Assembly: GCA_026874595.1 (NCBI GenBank)
Contig: CM049318.1
Location: 32,869,956 to 32,933,955 of the forward strand
Direction: 5' to 3'
Length of the DNA stretch: 64,000 nt
Source of the DNA: Sipunculus nudus
Lineage: Eukaryota > Annelida > Sipuncula > Golfingiida > Sipunculidae
Below, piece by piece: positions 1 through 10,945 of this stretch. Positions within the stretch are counted from its first letter, which is position 1, and every line of letters starts with the position of its first letter. Position numbers and translations under genes: made by a program. A model generated the notes under the pieces. The model saw only the letters and a program-made list of their open reading frames with translations. It did not search any database and had not been told where the DNA came from.

Positions 1-549
1 GAAAGGCAGCATGAATGATTATAATCTCAAACTTCGTAAATCTAATGTGACCAACTCAAATAACATTTGTTACATATGATGAATGCTGGTGCACTTTGTA
101 AAATAAGTGCCAGTACTTAGAAAGGGAAAATAATCCGATTTTAAAGACCATACACATACCACGGTTTCAACTTTCTCTTCCGGAAACTTTCTCTTTCTCT
201 TAACAGTAGTAGTGCCCCACTTCTTTCAAACACGACAACTATGCTTTCTTATATGTATACCATACATGTAACGGGCCAATAATTAGCCAGACACATGAGT
301 TTTTTAATTCAGTAAGTAACCCTTAAGTTAGTTAACGTATCACTGTCCACAAAAAAAAAGATTATCAGATAAAAAAGATGAGAGAGCAACATAATATTCT
401 CAAGTATACCGGAAACGTCAAATTTGAATGCAAATAATAATACTGTTCTACTGATCTTGCATTTATGAGCGACCTAAAAGAGAAAGCTGATTCAAGTAAC
501 AGTTTATAGCTAAGGAACTAGTAGGGCTATTGGCTTTCATTTTTTTTAT
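1..549. other. Non-coding, AT-rich flank
   Basis: No open frame with recognisable protein similarity and no repeat family that I can name. It ends in a T-run immediately before the hairpin that opens the next element. Confidence 0.6.
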
Positions 550-1899
550 GCCCCCGCCACAAAGTGGCCGGGGCATATAGTTTTACCCATGTCCGTCATT
601 CCGTCATTCCGTCATTACGAAATCAAACGGTTGTACGGACTTTTTTCGCAATGCTTGCAGATATTGGCCTGATTTTTGATGTGTTGGCAGATATGAACCA
701 GTTACAGATCGAGTTCGCGTTTCGTCCCTGTTAACCTACTTTTGACCGTTTAACGGCTCCTAAACTTAGAAAATTTCATGAAAAATAGAAATTTTCATGA
801 CAAATACACATGTACGGACTTTTTTTCGCAATGCCTGCAGATATTAGCCTGATTTTTTGTGTATGGCCAGATAATGACCAGTTACTGATCGAGTTCGCGT
901 TTCGTCCCGGTTGACCTACTTTTGAACGTTTTACGCCTCTATAACTTAGAAAATTTCATGAAAAATAGAAATTTTCATGACATACACATGTACGAACTTT
1001 TTTTCGCAATGCCTGCAGATATTTGCCTGATTTTTGGTGTGTGGGCAGATATTGACCAGTTACAGATCGAGTTCGCGTTTCGTCCCAGTTGACCTACTTT
1101 GCACTGTTTTACGGCTCCTGAACATAGAAAATTTCATGTAAAATATAAATTTTCATGACAAATACACTTGTACAGACTTTTCTTCGCAATACCTGCAGAT
1201 ATTGGCCTTATTTTTGGTGTGTGTGCAGATAATGACCAGTTACAGATCGAGTTCACGTTTTGTCCCAGTTGACCGACTTTTGACCCTTTGACGGTGCTCT
1301 AACATAGAAAATTTCATAAAAATGTGCACATGTATGGACTTTTTTTCACAGTGCCTGCAGATACGGGCCTGATTTTTGGTGTGTAGGCAGATAATGACCA
1401 GTTAACGATCGAGTTCTTGTTTTGTCCCAGTTGACCTACTTTTGACTGTTTGACTGCTCCTGAACATAGAAAATTCATGAAAAATAGAAATTTTCATAAC
1501 AACGGCATATGTACTGACTTTTTTTCCCCAGTGCTTGCAGATACCACCCTGATTTTTTATGTGTGGGCAGATAATGACAGTTACAGATTGAGTTCGCGTT
1601 TCGTCCCGGTTGACCTACTTTTGATTGTTTTACGGCTCCCAAACATAGAAAATTTCATGAAAGACAGAAATTTTTATGGAAAATGCACATGTATGGACTT
1701 TTTTTCACAATGCCTGCATATACTGCATGATTTTTGGTGTTGCTTCATAATGACCCGTTACAGTTGAGTTTGCATTTTGCCCTTCTCGACCTACTTTTGA
1801 CCATACGACACCTCCTGAACTTAAAAAATGTTTCAAAATTTTACAAATGTTTCTAATTTGCCCCAGGTGGGGGCATTCGTGTCGTTCCGACACATCTAG
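550..1899. mobile_element. Non-autonomous Helitron/pearl-like element with tandem-repeat core
   Basis: The left end is an imperfect palindrome: 550-560 pairs with 564-574 around an AAA loop with one mismatch. It is followed by short TCCGTCATT repeats. The core is about seven tandem copies of a roughly 178-bp unit. The right end has GCCCC...GGGGC (1860-1874), then a hairpin GTGTCG-TTC-CGACAC (1879-1893), AT and CTAG (1896-1899). A short hairpin just upstream of CTAG is the classical Helitron 3' end, and a core of 160-180 bp tandem repeats is typical of bivalve pearl/CvA and Helentron-associated elements. Family membership is inferred from architecture only. No transposase is present, so it would depend on an autonomous partner. 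Confidence 0.6.
630..1830. repeat. About 178-bp tandem repeat, about seven copies
   Basis: A block beginning TGTACGGACTTTTTTTCGCA recurs near 631, 811, 989, 1169, 1331, 1509 and 1690, a spacing of 178-181 bp except for one shortened unit of 162 bp. Each unit carries the same order of landmarks: TGCAGATATTGGCCTGATTTT, GACCAGTTACAGATCGAGTT, TTTCGTCCCAGTTGACCTAC and a palindromic AAATTTCATG...CATGA. Divergence rises toward the right end. Short open frames here are by-products of the repeat. Confidence 0.85.
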
Positions 1900-3600
1900 T
1901 TTTTAATATAGCATGGCTTATATTAAAATTATATATGTATATATGTTTACTCACCTATGCTCATACATAAACGACCAACGACGTATATGTGAGTCAATGC
2001 AAGATAACACACACAAAGCCAGGGATACAGCGACATGTTAGGTAATATTGGTAAATATATCCCATATGTTGATGATACAAATCCAACGATATGCATATCA
2101 GTCACTTACAAGGAAGTATTTATAGTGGTTAGTATAAAAAAACTGGGTACAGTGCTCGCTTTGTGCAGTGGATAAACACAAGTGTAAGCTTCCTATACAC
2201 AGTCAGCAATTCAGATTATATCTGATGAACCTGTAACATATTAGATAAAATCTAGAGCAGACTCAATACACCTGTGAGCTGTCCGTTGGACCACATAATC
2301 CCGCCTGGCACACAGAGGTTTGGATCAAACGCTCCATAAACAGGACAGAAGTAATTTCACGTTAACTCTATACGATGTAAATACAAAGTTGATTCTTTTG
2401 TTGGTCCTTTTATTATAAAGAAGATAGGTCCTTGGGGTGTTGGTGACACTGACTATTGAATAAGAATGATTTAAAAAAAGATAAGATTCATTATATCAAG
2501 CCTGGTGGATTTCCGTGTTTTAATCTATACTGAAATAGTTAAGATTATCCTATGTTAGTATTTACATTGTATTTAACGATGCCACTCACCATATGCTGAT
2601 TTGGCACTATGTACGGATAGATGCCATGTTCTTGAGAACACGGAAACACATAATTACAGAATATTATTGAACACCTGTCCGACCTTTTTTTAGCGGCCAG
2701 CATGTTGCACCAACAGCAATATACACGCCTTAACACAACCTGAAATAACATCAACAATTCTAAAACATTTGTAAAAGTAATATTTATCTATTTCGTAACT
2801 GGCCCCTGTCGCTTTATCTCAAATGATCCAGTCTTGAGATAGGCATATTTGTTTATTGTCGAAATTACCATATTAGACTGGCCTAGTCGATATGGCTAAT
2901 TGTTCCAGTGGAGGAACAACCAAACTTCATCTGAACTGCAAAGATTGTGCCATGTACTGCCATCTGGCGTCAGTTTAAATGACTGATTTAAAATGGTTTC
3001 AATCTCTGATAAGAGGCTGCATTTAGTTAACATTTATCACTGAATGAGATGACGATTTACTTTACGCATTTTCATTGACCGAAATAACGTTTAAGTATTT
3101 TTGAACAAAAACTTAGGGGTAGGTGGATTGTATAGAAACTACAATGCCGATATCAATATATAAAAATAAGCTCATTAGTATTACTACTGATCCCAACGGT
3201 TAGAATTAAGAAATAAAGGCATAAAAAAGGATATCTTAAACCTTAGATATTAAGATTAGGTGATCCATTGTCTTAATAAAATATTTTAAATGGAATATTG
3301 ACTACTGTGCATTCTTGATTCTACATGTCAGCGTTTGTATGTATAATGCAACTTTACTGATTATTGTTAAAAGCCCATTATCATGTAAACAGTAAGCCTA
3401 GATAGAAAACAAGTCACCACCGATACAATTCCAAAACATTGGTTCGCTCCTGCCACCGATTAACGCAACGGCCAAATCGGTCTTGTTGTATAAGCAGTAT
3501 AAGCATAATGCAGTTAATGAAGTGTAAGAAAAAGTTTCCGATCACGTATTAAAATAGAAAGTCGAAATTTCCCTCCTAAAGCATTTTTGCTCTCCTGATT
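1900..3600. other. Non-coding stretch
   Basis: No supported coding sequence and no tandem structure. Short open frames on the minus strand near 2545-2757 resemble no known domain. Confidence 0.5.
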
Positions 3601-3619
3601 TTAGTCACGCGGATCTATA

Positions 3620-3765
3620 GCGTTCAGATTTAGCGGTGTCTGTGCGTCCGGTCATTTTTCCTTTTGCGAATAGCCGTTTTAAATAGAACTTTAAACTGAA
3701 TGTCCAGGGAGGTCCTGAAAAAGCCTCCTTGGAACATAAAATGAGGTTACTGCATCCTATTTTCT
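3620..3765 (-). repeat. Partial unit of the dispersed ~157-bp repeat family
   Basis: On the minus strand the stretch near 3695-3735 reads like the block 'ttccaaggagatttgcccaggacctccctgga' of the tandem array at 37.2-38.6 kb. To its left is a GTCTGTGCGTCCGGTC tract similar to the GGACGTCCGTCC end of that array. It looks like a fragment of the same element in the opposite orientation. Confidence 0.4.
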
Positions 3766-3839
3766 ATTATTAAATTATTGCGAATTTTTGCACCCAAATG
3801 TGTATGCCATGATTTTTGCATTGGTTATTGATCATTGGG

Positions 3840-4440
3840 TGTTTCATCAGCTGGTAAAGACTCTTGGCGCCACTTGTATTTATTTCTTATCTTTACGCAT
3901 GTCTCCCTTTTTTACATGGCAGCAATGGTATAAGTTTCTCTGCTGCTGTTTCAGCTAGTGTCCTGAAACCTTGTGTGAATGTTGGTCATAACTAGTGTCA
4001 TCGGGTGCTAAAGCCAAGCACTGCCATCTGTATTTTTCTCCCGTTTTACCTCTGTGTTTAGATCGTCAAATGACAGCCATAGTATCAATATGTCAACTCT
4101 GGTTTCTTCGAGTGTTATGACATCTTGTTTATTTATCTTGACTGATTTATTAAATCCTGGCGCCACATGTATTTTATTCGCACTTTTCCCCTATTTTTGA
4201 GATGTCACTTTATATACTATTGTTGATCAAGTGTCCTGAAACCTGGCGTGTTTATTGATTTCAAAATGTTTCATCATTTGTTGCACCTGTATTATATTTA
4301 GTTTTCACTTATTTTTATCTATTTTAGACCATCAGATTACAGCAATCGTATCACATTTCTCAGCTGTTGTTTACTTTGGATCCTTAAACGTCATATGTTT
4401 TTGACCGGGACTGGAATTATAAGTTCCATACTGAAGGGAA
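3840..4440. repeat. Degenerate tandem repeats, roughly 150-200 bp units
   Basis: The phrases 'tggcgccact/catgtatttt', 'cagcaatcgtatcaa...ctcagctgttgtt' and 'gtgtcctgaaacct' recur in the same order near 3868, 4165 and 4280, with weaker copies between. A stray piece (acagcaatcgtatcgcggtgctcagctgttg) lies near 4710. Copies are strongly diverged, so the period is approximate. Confidence 0.45.
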
Positions 4441-6467
4441 CACTTTTATTTGTTGAAATATTAAATGTGTAAATGTATATATAGCTACAGTTGTCTAGTC
4501 TGGGGGGTCTGCAATGGCTGTGCGTTCTGTACGTTAATTCTGATATAAAACTCTTTTCTTTCATACTTCATCCCTCCTCGTCATACTAGATCTGTGACCC
4601 TTCTCATGAATGTAAATAAGCACCTATGTCTTTATATTAAAAGAAAAGACAAAAAGGACGTGGGCTCAGCATCTTATTTTCTGGCTGTTCACTACTTACC
4701 ATCAAATTACAGCAATCGTATCGCGGTGCTCAGCTGTTGAGAAACTTCTTGACAGGAAGTTACATATTGGTCCAACTGGCAGTGCCTCTTGACAAAAGTA
4801 CTTTTGGGGGTTCAGGGATGTGTAGCATAAATAGAGTGTGATTTACTCTGTCTTTGAACAGTATAGAAGCAGATGTCACACGACATATATACGACCATTT
4901 CATACATATACACATCACGGTACACATACTCATCACTGTATGCATCGAATTATGTGGTTAAGTGTGCATGCTGAAACTATTATATGCACTTGTTTAGATC
5001 CAGTATATTGTAGATGACTATGTATCCACGCTGCTTATATGTGTAAGAGATTTAGAAATCGTAATTTTGAAATTTAATTTTATTTTGTATTTAATATTTG
5101 TATTTTGTGAATGGCTCCAAATAAATTCCAAATATAAGCAATACACACTGTGTGTAGGCATAAGGCTTTAGGGAGTGACGCAGTTAGGTAGGGGGAGCAT
5201 TCAGTTTCAGGGGATAACTTTATATCAGATCGTGTTTTTTTCCTCTCAGTGCAAACACTGTTACTGTTGACGTGTTACTAGTGCAAACGATAAACACAGG
5301 ATTTAAAGGGATGGTCTGGATATGTATGCTATGTGCTAGTGACAAAAACCATAATGATGACGCGTCCAAAAACAACTCCCTTGATAAATAAATCATACTT
5401 GACACACGACTTTCAGTACAATGCCTTACTGAAACAATGCCCGCGTTATACACACAGCTGGTTCCAGAATAGGTATTCATCACTCGGAAATTAAACGAAA
5501 ATTATACTTTAGCCCCTGTCCGGCTATCCCATATATGCTTTGCTTTTTTTTGGTTTTCTGAGTACGCAAAATACGTCATTGATGAGTCTTGAGGGTATTA
5601 GATATGCGGAAGCAATCTGAATCCAGGTATCAGTAGGCTGGGCAGACCTATATGAGTCGTAGTGAAGCCAACTGTGTATACATCGCTGAATTGCTTCACG
5701 TAGAATAGGTTCTGCCACCTGTCGGCAAAGTATATAACTAACCGATGGTCTATCAGCCAGGGTAGAAGTTCTGCGCATAGACCTTTACGGCTGTCGAGCC
5801 AAGGAACAACGGAATTTTTGTAACTTATTATAGTGGAAAATAAAATTACTGACGATCTGACGATCACTCTAATTATGTTACATTTCCTTTTAATGTTACC
5901 GCAAGCACTTACTATCATGATGGTGGGTTCCACAGCTACCATCGTCATAAGAAAGTGAAAAAGGATGCTCATTGATAAGACAACAATTTTTTTCCTGCCT
6001 AAATATAAGGTTACAGGTATGAAGTGATTTCATTGCCAAAATATTAGCAAATACATATTCCTCGTCTAGTTCAAACATACTTTATGTTCTCATTTGTGAG
6101 TTTACTTTTTTACATAATATCAAGCCAATGTACATTGTGTAGTAAATGTGAAGGAGAGGGTTTATAACCTGATATCACAGACGATGTCGGTCTCACTGAC
6201 TATACGTGCATCCCTCTCTCACGGGCCTCTTCATTATTGAAGGTTTTCTCGTGATCATGGGGAGCTTTCAACCATGACAGCCACAAAGAAACTAGAAGTT
6301 ATTCCTTCTGCATTTGCCAGCCTCCATAACCAGTAGCCATTTACACTCTTGTGAAAGCTTTTACGAGTCTTGATAAAAAAATTAGCTGGGCGGTAAGAAT
6401 GGTAAAGCCTCGTTGCCTCAAGTCTACGTTGGGTTGGACAAGCCATGTATAAAATTATTTTATTTCG

Positions 6468-6550
6468 CCTACGCGATAGTTATTTCATGCGCACGCGATA
6501 CTTTCTCGTGCGCATGCGATTTTACTTCGTTCGCACGAAATAAAAATAAT
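6468..6550. repeat. GC-rich palindromic block (CGCACGCGATA)
   Basis: A run of CG-rich inverted motifs (tcatgcgcacgcgatac, ctcgtgcgcatgcgat, ttcgcacgaaat) in AT-rich surroundings. It recurs in the duplicate at 14245-14325. It can fold into several hairpins and looks like a MITE-type remnant. Confidence 0.4.
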
Positions 6551-7659
6551 TTTATACAAGTCCTTTTCCAGCCACATTAGAAGTCTCCAAATACGATTGT
6601 AAATGATTATAAGCGTGATTTACGTGAGCTGGTAAAGTGAGTGCATGTGCAATTTTTTGCATTGCTTATTAAGTGAATTGATTTAATCGATGTTTGATAA
6701 GATTAGTATTTGTTCATTTATACTTTGGAATGCAGTAGCATATGATATTTCTGACATATATGTACACCTGATTAGAATGCACTAACTCAGTGTCAATCAT
6801 CCCAAAAAGGGGTCGCTAGTGTCGTTGCGTAATAATAGTAGCATTGGGTATTAGTTCCAAATGCGCACTGAGCACTGCGCACTGAGCTTTCAGTTGCTAA
6901 TGTTTATGTATTAAGATCATGTACATGGAATAAAAGTGACATCCCTAAAAAGCTACTTTGACTAAAGGACAACAATTTCGTGTACGAGACAGTGAAAAAC
7001 CAAACGTACTTTATTCAGGTCGGTCAATGTTTTATGACTCTTCCCTGGTGAAAACCGCTGACCCGTCTTGACATTGCCGCTGGGATTGCACCTTGTGTCT
7101 ATTTGTCATGGTGCTTCTGTGCATCAATGTTTCAGCTGATGTTACAACTCCTACTAAAATCAGCAACAGTGGCTTAGAAAAACGGAATGGGCGGAAAAGT
7201 GGATTTGTCACCAATATAAAAGTGTAGGCCTGTCCACAACTACATATTGAGCCCGATGACATGTTTCATCTACCACATTGTTTGATCTTGTTTCAATCAG
7301 TTCTGGTGTTTGAAAATGTTCAAAATATATCATATGTCATGACACTCATCCACCCACCCTCTTCCCTTGGTATGGGTATAGAAATATGACTCTGCAGTTT
7401 AGATTTGTTGGTACTCGTGTTAACTTGTTCATGACCTCATTTAATACCGAATATAGTTGAACGCCGCTGAACGTACGAATTTATACACAAGTCGGTGACC
7501 TTCATACACCAAAGCACTTCGCTGATTTTAGATCAACTGCTAGCTCATGAGGCAATGATATATTAGCTTAGGAAGATATGTCTTTGCAATGCCACATAAA
7601 AATTAATTAGAGTGAATAGTGGCCCGGTCCGAGTTGGGTCTGAGTAAAATGGAAGTATT

Positions 7660-7790
7660 CGAGTACGAGTACTAAGTATACTAAGTACTCGAGTACAAGT
7701 ACGAGTATTTTAGCTATTTTTATGACAGTGCTCGAGTACGAGTACCCAGTACTTCAAATATACCCATGAGAAGTACTCATATAATCTTTA
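7660..7790. repeat. GAGTACTCGAGTAC palindromic repeat cluster
   Basis: Repeated overlapping palindromes of the type GTACTCGAGTAC alternate with GAGTACGAGTAC. A related cluster lies at 15420-15545, marking the right edge of the segmental duplication. Confidence 0.5.
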
Positions 7791-8765
7791 ATGCTAAATC
7801 ATGACTTGTAACGATGTGAAACTGTGTCACGAATGGTTACGAATAACCCTGTCTTTGCCACAACTTCAACAAAACTCCAATACGACAACAACAAGAACCA
7901 ATCAAGAAAAAGCAACGATCATAAAACGTCAGACGAATGAAAGAACACAGATATAAACATTTTAGTAAATACACTTTTCTTATCTGAAAGGGCTTCCAAA
8001 TCACAGAAATTTCTAGTAGAAGTTGACCTTCGTACAATTAGTCGTGTTTTTTCATGACATTTTCCAATTAATTTACATTCAAATATCTTCAAATCGCTGC
8101 CTATCAATGACACAGATGCCATGTGATAAAAATACAATTGAAATAAACAAATTGACAATATCCGCCTGGGCATATCATCTTGTTACACTTGTCTTTTATA
8201 TATAATGAATAATTATGTTTTCTTTTAATTGATTACTTTCCAAAGTGTATTGTTTTTTTGGATATTGGTTCCAAATAAATTTTGAAAGGAAAACCGCTGT
8301 CAATGTGATAAGGTATGGGTTTCCTGTTTAAATGTTTGAAAAAAAAATTAAGTCTTGTAGGTGTTCTCATGCTGAAATAACGGTGGTTAAAATTTATAGA
8401 CAGGGGAAATTATTTATAAAAAAAAAGAATTATATATCCAATTAAGGGCTGAATCATGTAGTAATTTAAACTTATGTTTTGAGTATACAATTATTTTACA
8501 TCTGATTTAATCACGATTTGGACTTAAAGGAGTGTAGGCCATGTTTGCCACCTTAAGACTTAAAAATCAGTCATAATCGTCATATTACTCAGATCAGATG
8601 AGAATGTATATTATCATGTGTTTTAAACGGGGTCAATTTTATCAATTTAAAATAACAGGAAAAGTCTACATTAAATGCTGGACTTTCACTGTTGTGTCTC
8701 TTTGCAAGAGTCAGGAAAACAAAAGGCCAGCATCAGAGGTTTTACCCATCCTGCAGGGCCGCATT
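7791..8765. other. Non-coding, AT-rich
   Basis: Poly-A and poly-T tracts and short open frames without similarity that I can recognise. Confidence 0.5.
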
Positions 8766-8905
8766 TACAAAGATTCTTAATTGCACACCATGATGCAAAA
8801 TTTAAAAAAAATAACCACGGGGTTTATACGGATCTTTATGGCCATGGAGTAGCAGGATTGAATGTTCTTAGGGGCGTCGTCTACAAGTCGATGCCCAGTC
8901 GTAGG
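8766..8905. repeat. Short direct duplication, copy 1
   Basis: The stretch 'acaaagattcttaattgcacaccatgatgcaaaatt' followed by 'ggtttatacggatctttatggcca' is repeated at 9669-9805 in the same orientation and order. The LINE remnant lies between the two copies. Confidence 0.6.
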
Positions 8906-9057
8906 AAAATAAACTGGAGAAGTCTACCTTAACTGCTTGACGATCACTGTTGTGTCGATTTTCAACGATAAGGACGGCCTAAGCATGCAAAAGAGTTTTT
9001 ACACATCCTACATGACCGCTCTTACATGAAGTTAGAGCTATTGTACAGGAAAAGTTA

Positions 9058-9667
9058 ATGGGTGCTTTTATTGCAGAATGGAGTGGTTCTTTGTCAATGT
9101 TCACTCGTTTGAATATTTATCAAGACGTGAAAAATATATTTGAACCTGAATGTTATATGTATCTATGTAGTGATAGAAATAATAGATCTGTTATTGCAAG
9201 GTTTCGAATGATTGCGTACCCGCGCTACAAGTTGAAAGCGGACGTTACTGTAACATCCCGCGACACGACAGAATTTGTTAAGCTTGTGACTCTAATGCTG
9301 TTGAGGACACCACGCATTTTCTCCTAAAGTGTGAAAAACACTCGATGCTGCGATCCCATCTGTTTGATATTGCAATATTAAACTATGGGGAAAGTTTTGA
9401 TACAATAACAACAAATGGAAAACTTTGATATCTGCTAAGTAGTCTAGATATTGTGAATGAAATTGCACTTTTCGCTGCACATGCATACGACAATCGTTAA
9501 CGACTTAATTTCTCTTAACTTCGCTGATTATATTTTTTCATTGTTGCTTACATAATCAAATGTGAGTGGTGCTCCATAAGCCCTCTGGGGCTGGATATGA
9601 ATTTCACATGTGTAAGTTTGCTTTACGAATATTACATTTTGCACCTTAATAATAAATAAAATAATAT
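9058..9667 (+). pseudogene. LINE (CR1/L2-like) ORF2 C-terminal fragment, decayed
   Basis: Frame 1 from 9085 reads like the region after the reverse transcriptase of mollusc LINE ORF2 (LSMFTRLNIYQDVKNIFEPE, then VIARFRM). About 9278 the similarity moves to another frame (CDSNAVEDTTHFLLKCEKHS), which matches the ED-x-HFLL-x-C block close to the ORF2 C terminus. An internal TGA follows at the word GKL*, then DIVNEIALFAAHAYDNR and a stop. The 3' tail ends in TAATAATAAATAAAATAA, typical of LINE tails. It is 5'-truncated, frameshifted and dead. The LINE clade is inferred. Confidence 0.65.
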
Positions 9668-9668
9668 A

Positions 9669-9805
9669 TACAAAGATTCTTAGTTGCAGACCAGGATGCA
9701 AAATTAAAAATAACCAAAATAATAAATAAATGGTTTATACGATATTATGGCCATTTTAGATGTCGTAACGGAGTCGTGAACATTCTTAAAAGCCTCGTTT
9801 CATAT
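9669..9805. repeat. Short direct duplication, copy 2
   Basis: Second copy of the 8766-8905 sequence, immediately downstream of the AATAAA-rich LINE tail. See copy 1. Confidence 0.6.
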
Positions 9806-9989
9806 CGTGGTGGCGTCGTTTCACTGTCGTAGCATGTCACACTAACAACGTTCTTCTGTATAGTATCATCCTTGTAATAGATTTTTTTTCACTCGACAGG
9901 CCGATTGGCCACGAATCGCCACGATTTAAACGTCGTGGCGGTTCGGCGTCAAACTCGTGAAAGTGGGAATGGAACTTTATTCTGTAGTA

Positions 9990-10945
9990 GAACCTTATAA
10001 AAACAGATGTCACACGACATATATACGACCATTTTATACATATACACATATGAACCAATTGGTTGTAGGTATTAAATTATGTGGTTAAGTTATAAGGTGC
10101 ATCCTCAAACTTATATATGCACTTGTGTAGATCCGGTATATTGTACAAGAATATGTATCAACGCCTATATGTGTCAGAGATCTAGAAATCGTAATTTTGA
10201 AATTTAATTTTATTTCGTATTTAATATTTGTATTTAGAACAAGGCTTAATTCCCAATATAAGCAATACACACTTTGTGTAGGCATGAGGCATTAGAGAGT
10301 CACGGCAATTAAGAAGAAAGCATTCAGATTAATGCGATAACTTAATATCAGTTAGTGTTTTTTTCCACTCAATGCAATCACTGTTACTGTGGAAGTGTTA
10401 CCAGTGAAAACAATAAACAAAGGGTTTAAAGGGATGGTCTGGATATGTATGATATGTGCTAGTGACAAAAACCATAATGATGACGCGTCCGAAAACAAGT
10501 CTCCCTTAAATAAATAAATCATGCTGCACGCACGACTTTCAAAACAACGCCTTACTGAAACAGTGCCCGCGTTATACACACAGCTGTTTCCAGAATTATA
10601 CTTTAGCCTCTGCCCGACCATCCCAGATATGCTTTGTTGTGTGTGTGTGTGTGTGTGTACGCTAAATACGCCATTGATGAGTCCTGAGGAAATTAGACAT
10701 CCTGAAGCAATCTAAAACCAGGTATCAGTAGACAGAGCAGAATTATATGCGTCGTCAGAAGGCAAACAGTGTTTACATCGCTGAATTGCTTCGCCTCGAA
10801 TAGTTTCTGCCACCTGCCGGCAAAGTATATAACTAACCGATGGTCTGTCAGCCAAGGCAGAAGTTCTGCGCATAGACCTTTACGGTTGTCAAGGCAAAGA
10901 ACATTGTTTTTTTTTTTTTTAAATTTTATAGTGGAAAACATAATT
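9990..10945. repeat. Segmental duplication, copy 2, first part
   Basis: Matches about 4860-5860 in order and orientation. Differences include a (GT)11-type run at 10638-10658 and a T-run at 10909-10920. Similarity stops shortly after 'ttatagtggaaaacataattgctgac' and resumes at 13660. Confidence 0.75.

Larger units (their letters stand above)
4860..7790. repeat. Segmental duplication, copy 1 (contiguous)
   Basis: This block is repeated, diverged but collinear, at 9990-10945 plus 13660-15560. Shared landmarks: 'gatgtcacacgacatatatacgacca' (4871 and 10004), 'aaagggatggtctggatatgtatg' (5306 and 10427), 'gttctgcgcatagacctttacgg' (5768 and 10862), 'tactatcatgatg' (5910 and 13667) and 'aaaagctactttgactaaagg' (6947 and 14728). 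Copy 1 is uninterrupted. Short frames in it are broken in the other copy, so I see no gene. Confidence 0.8.
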
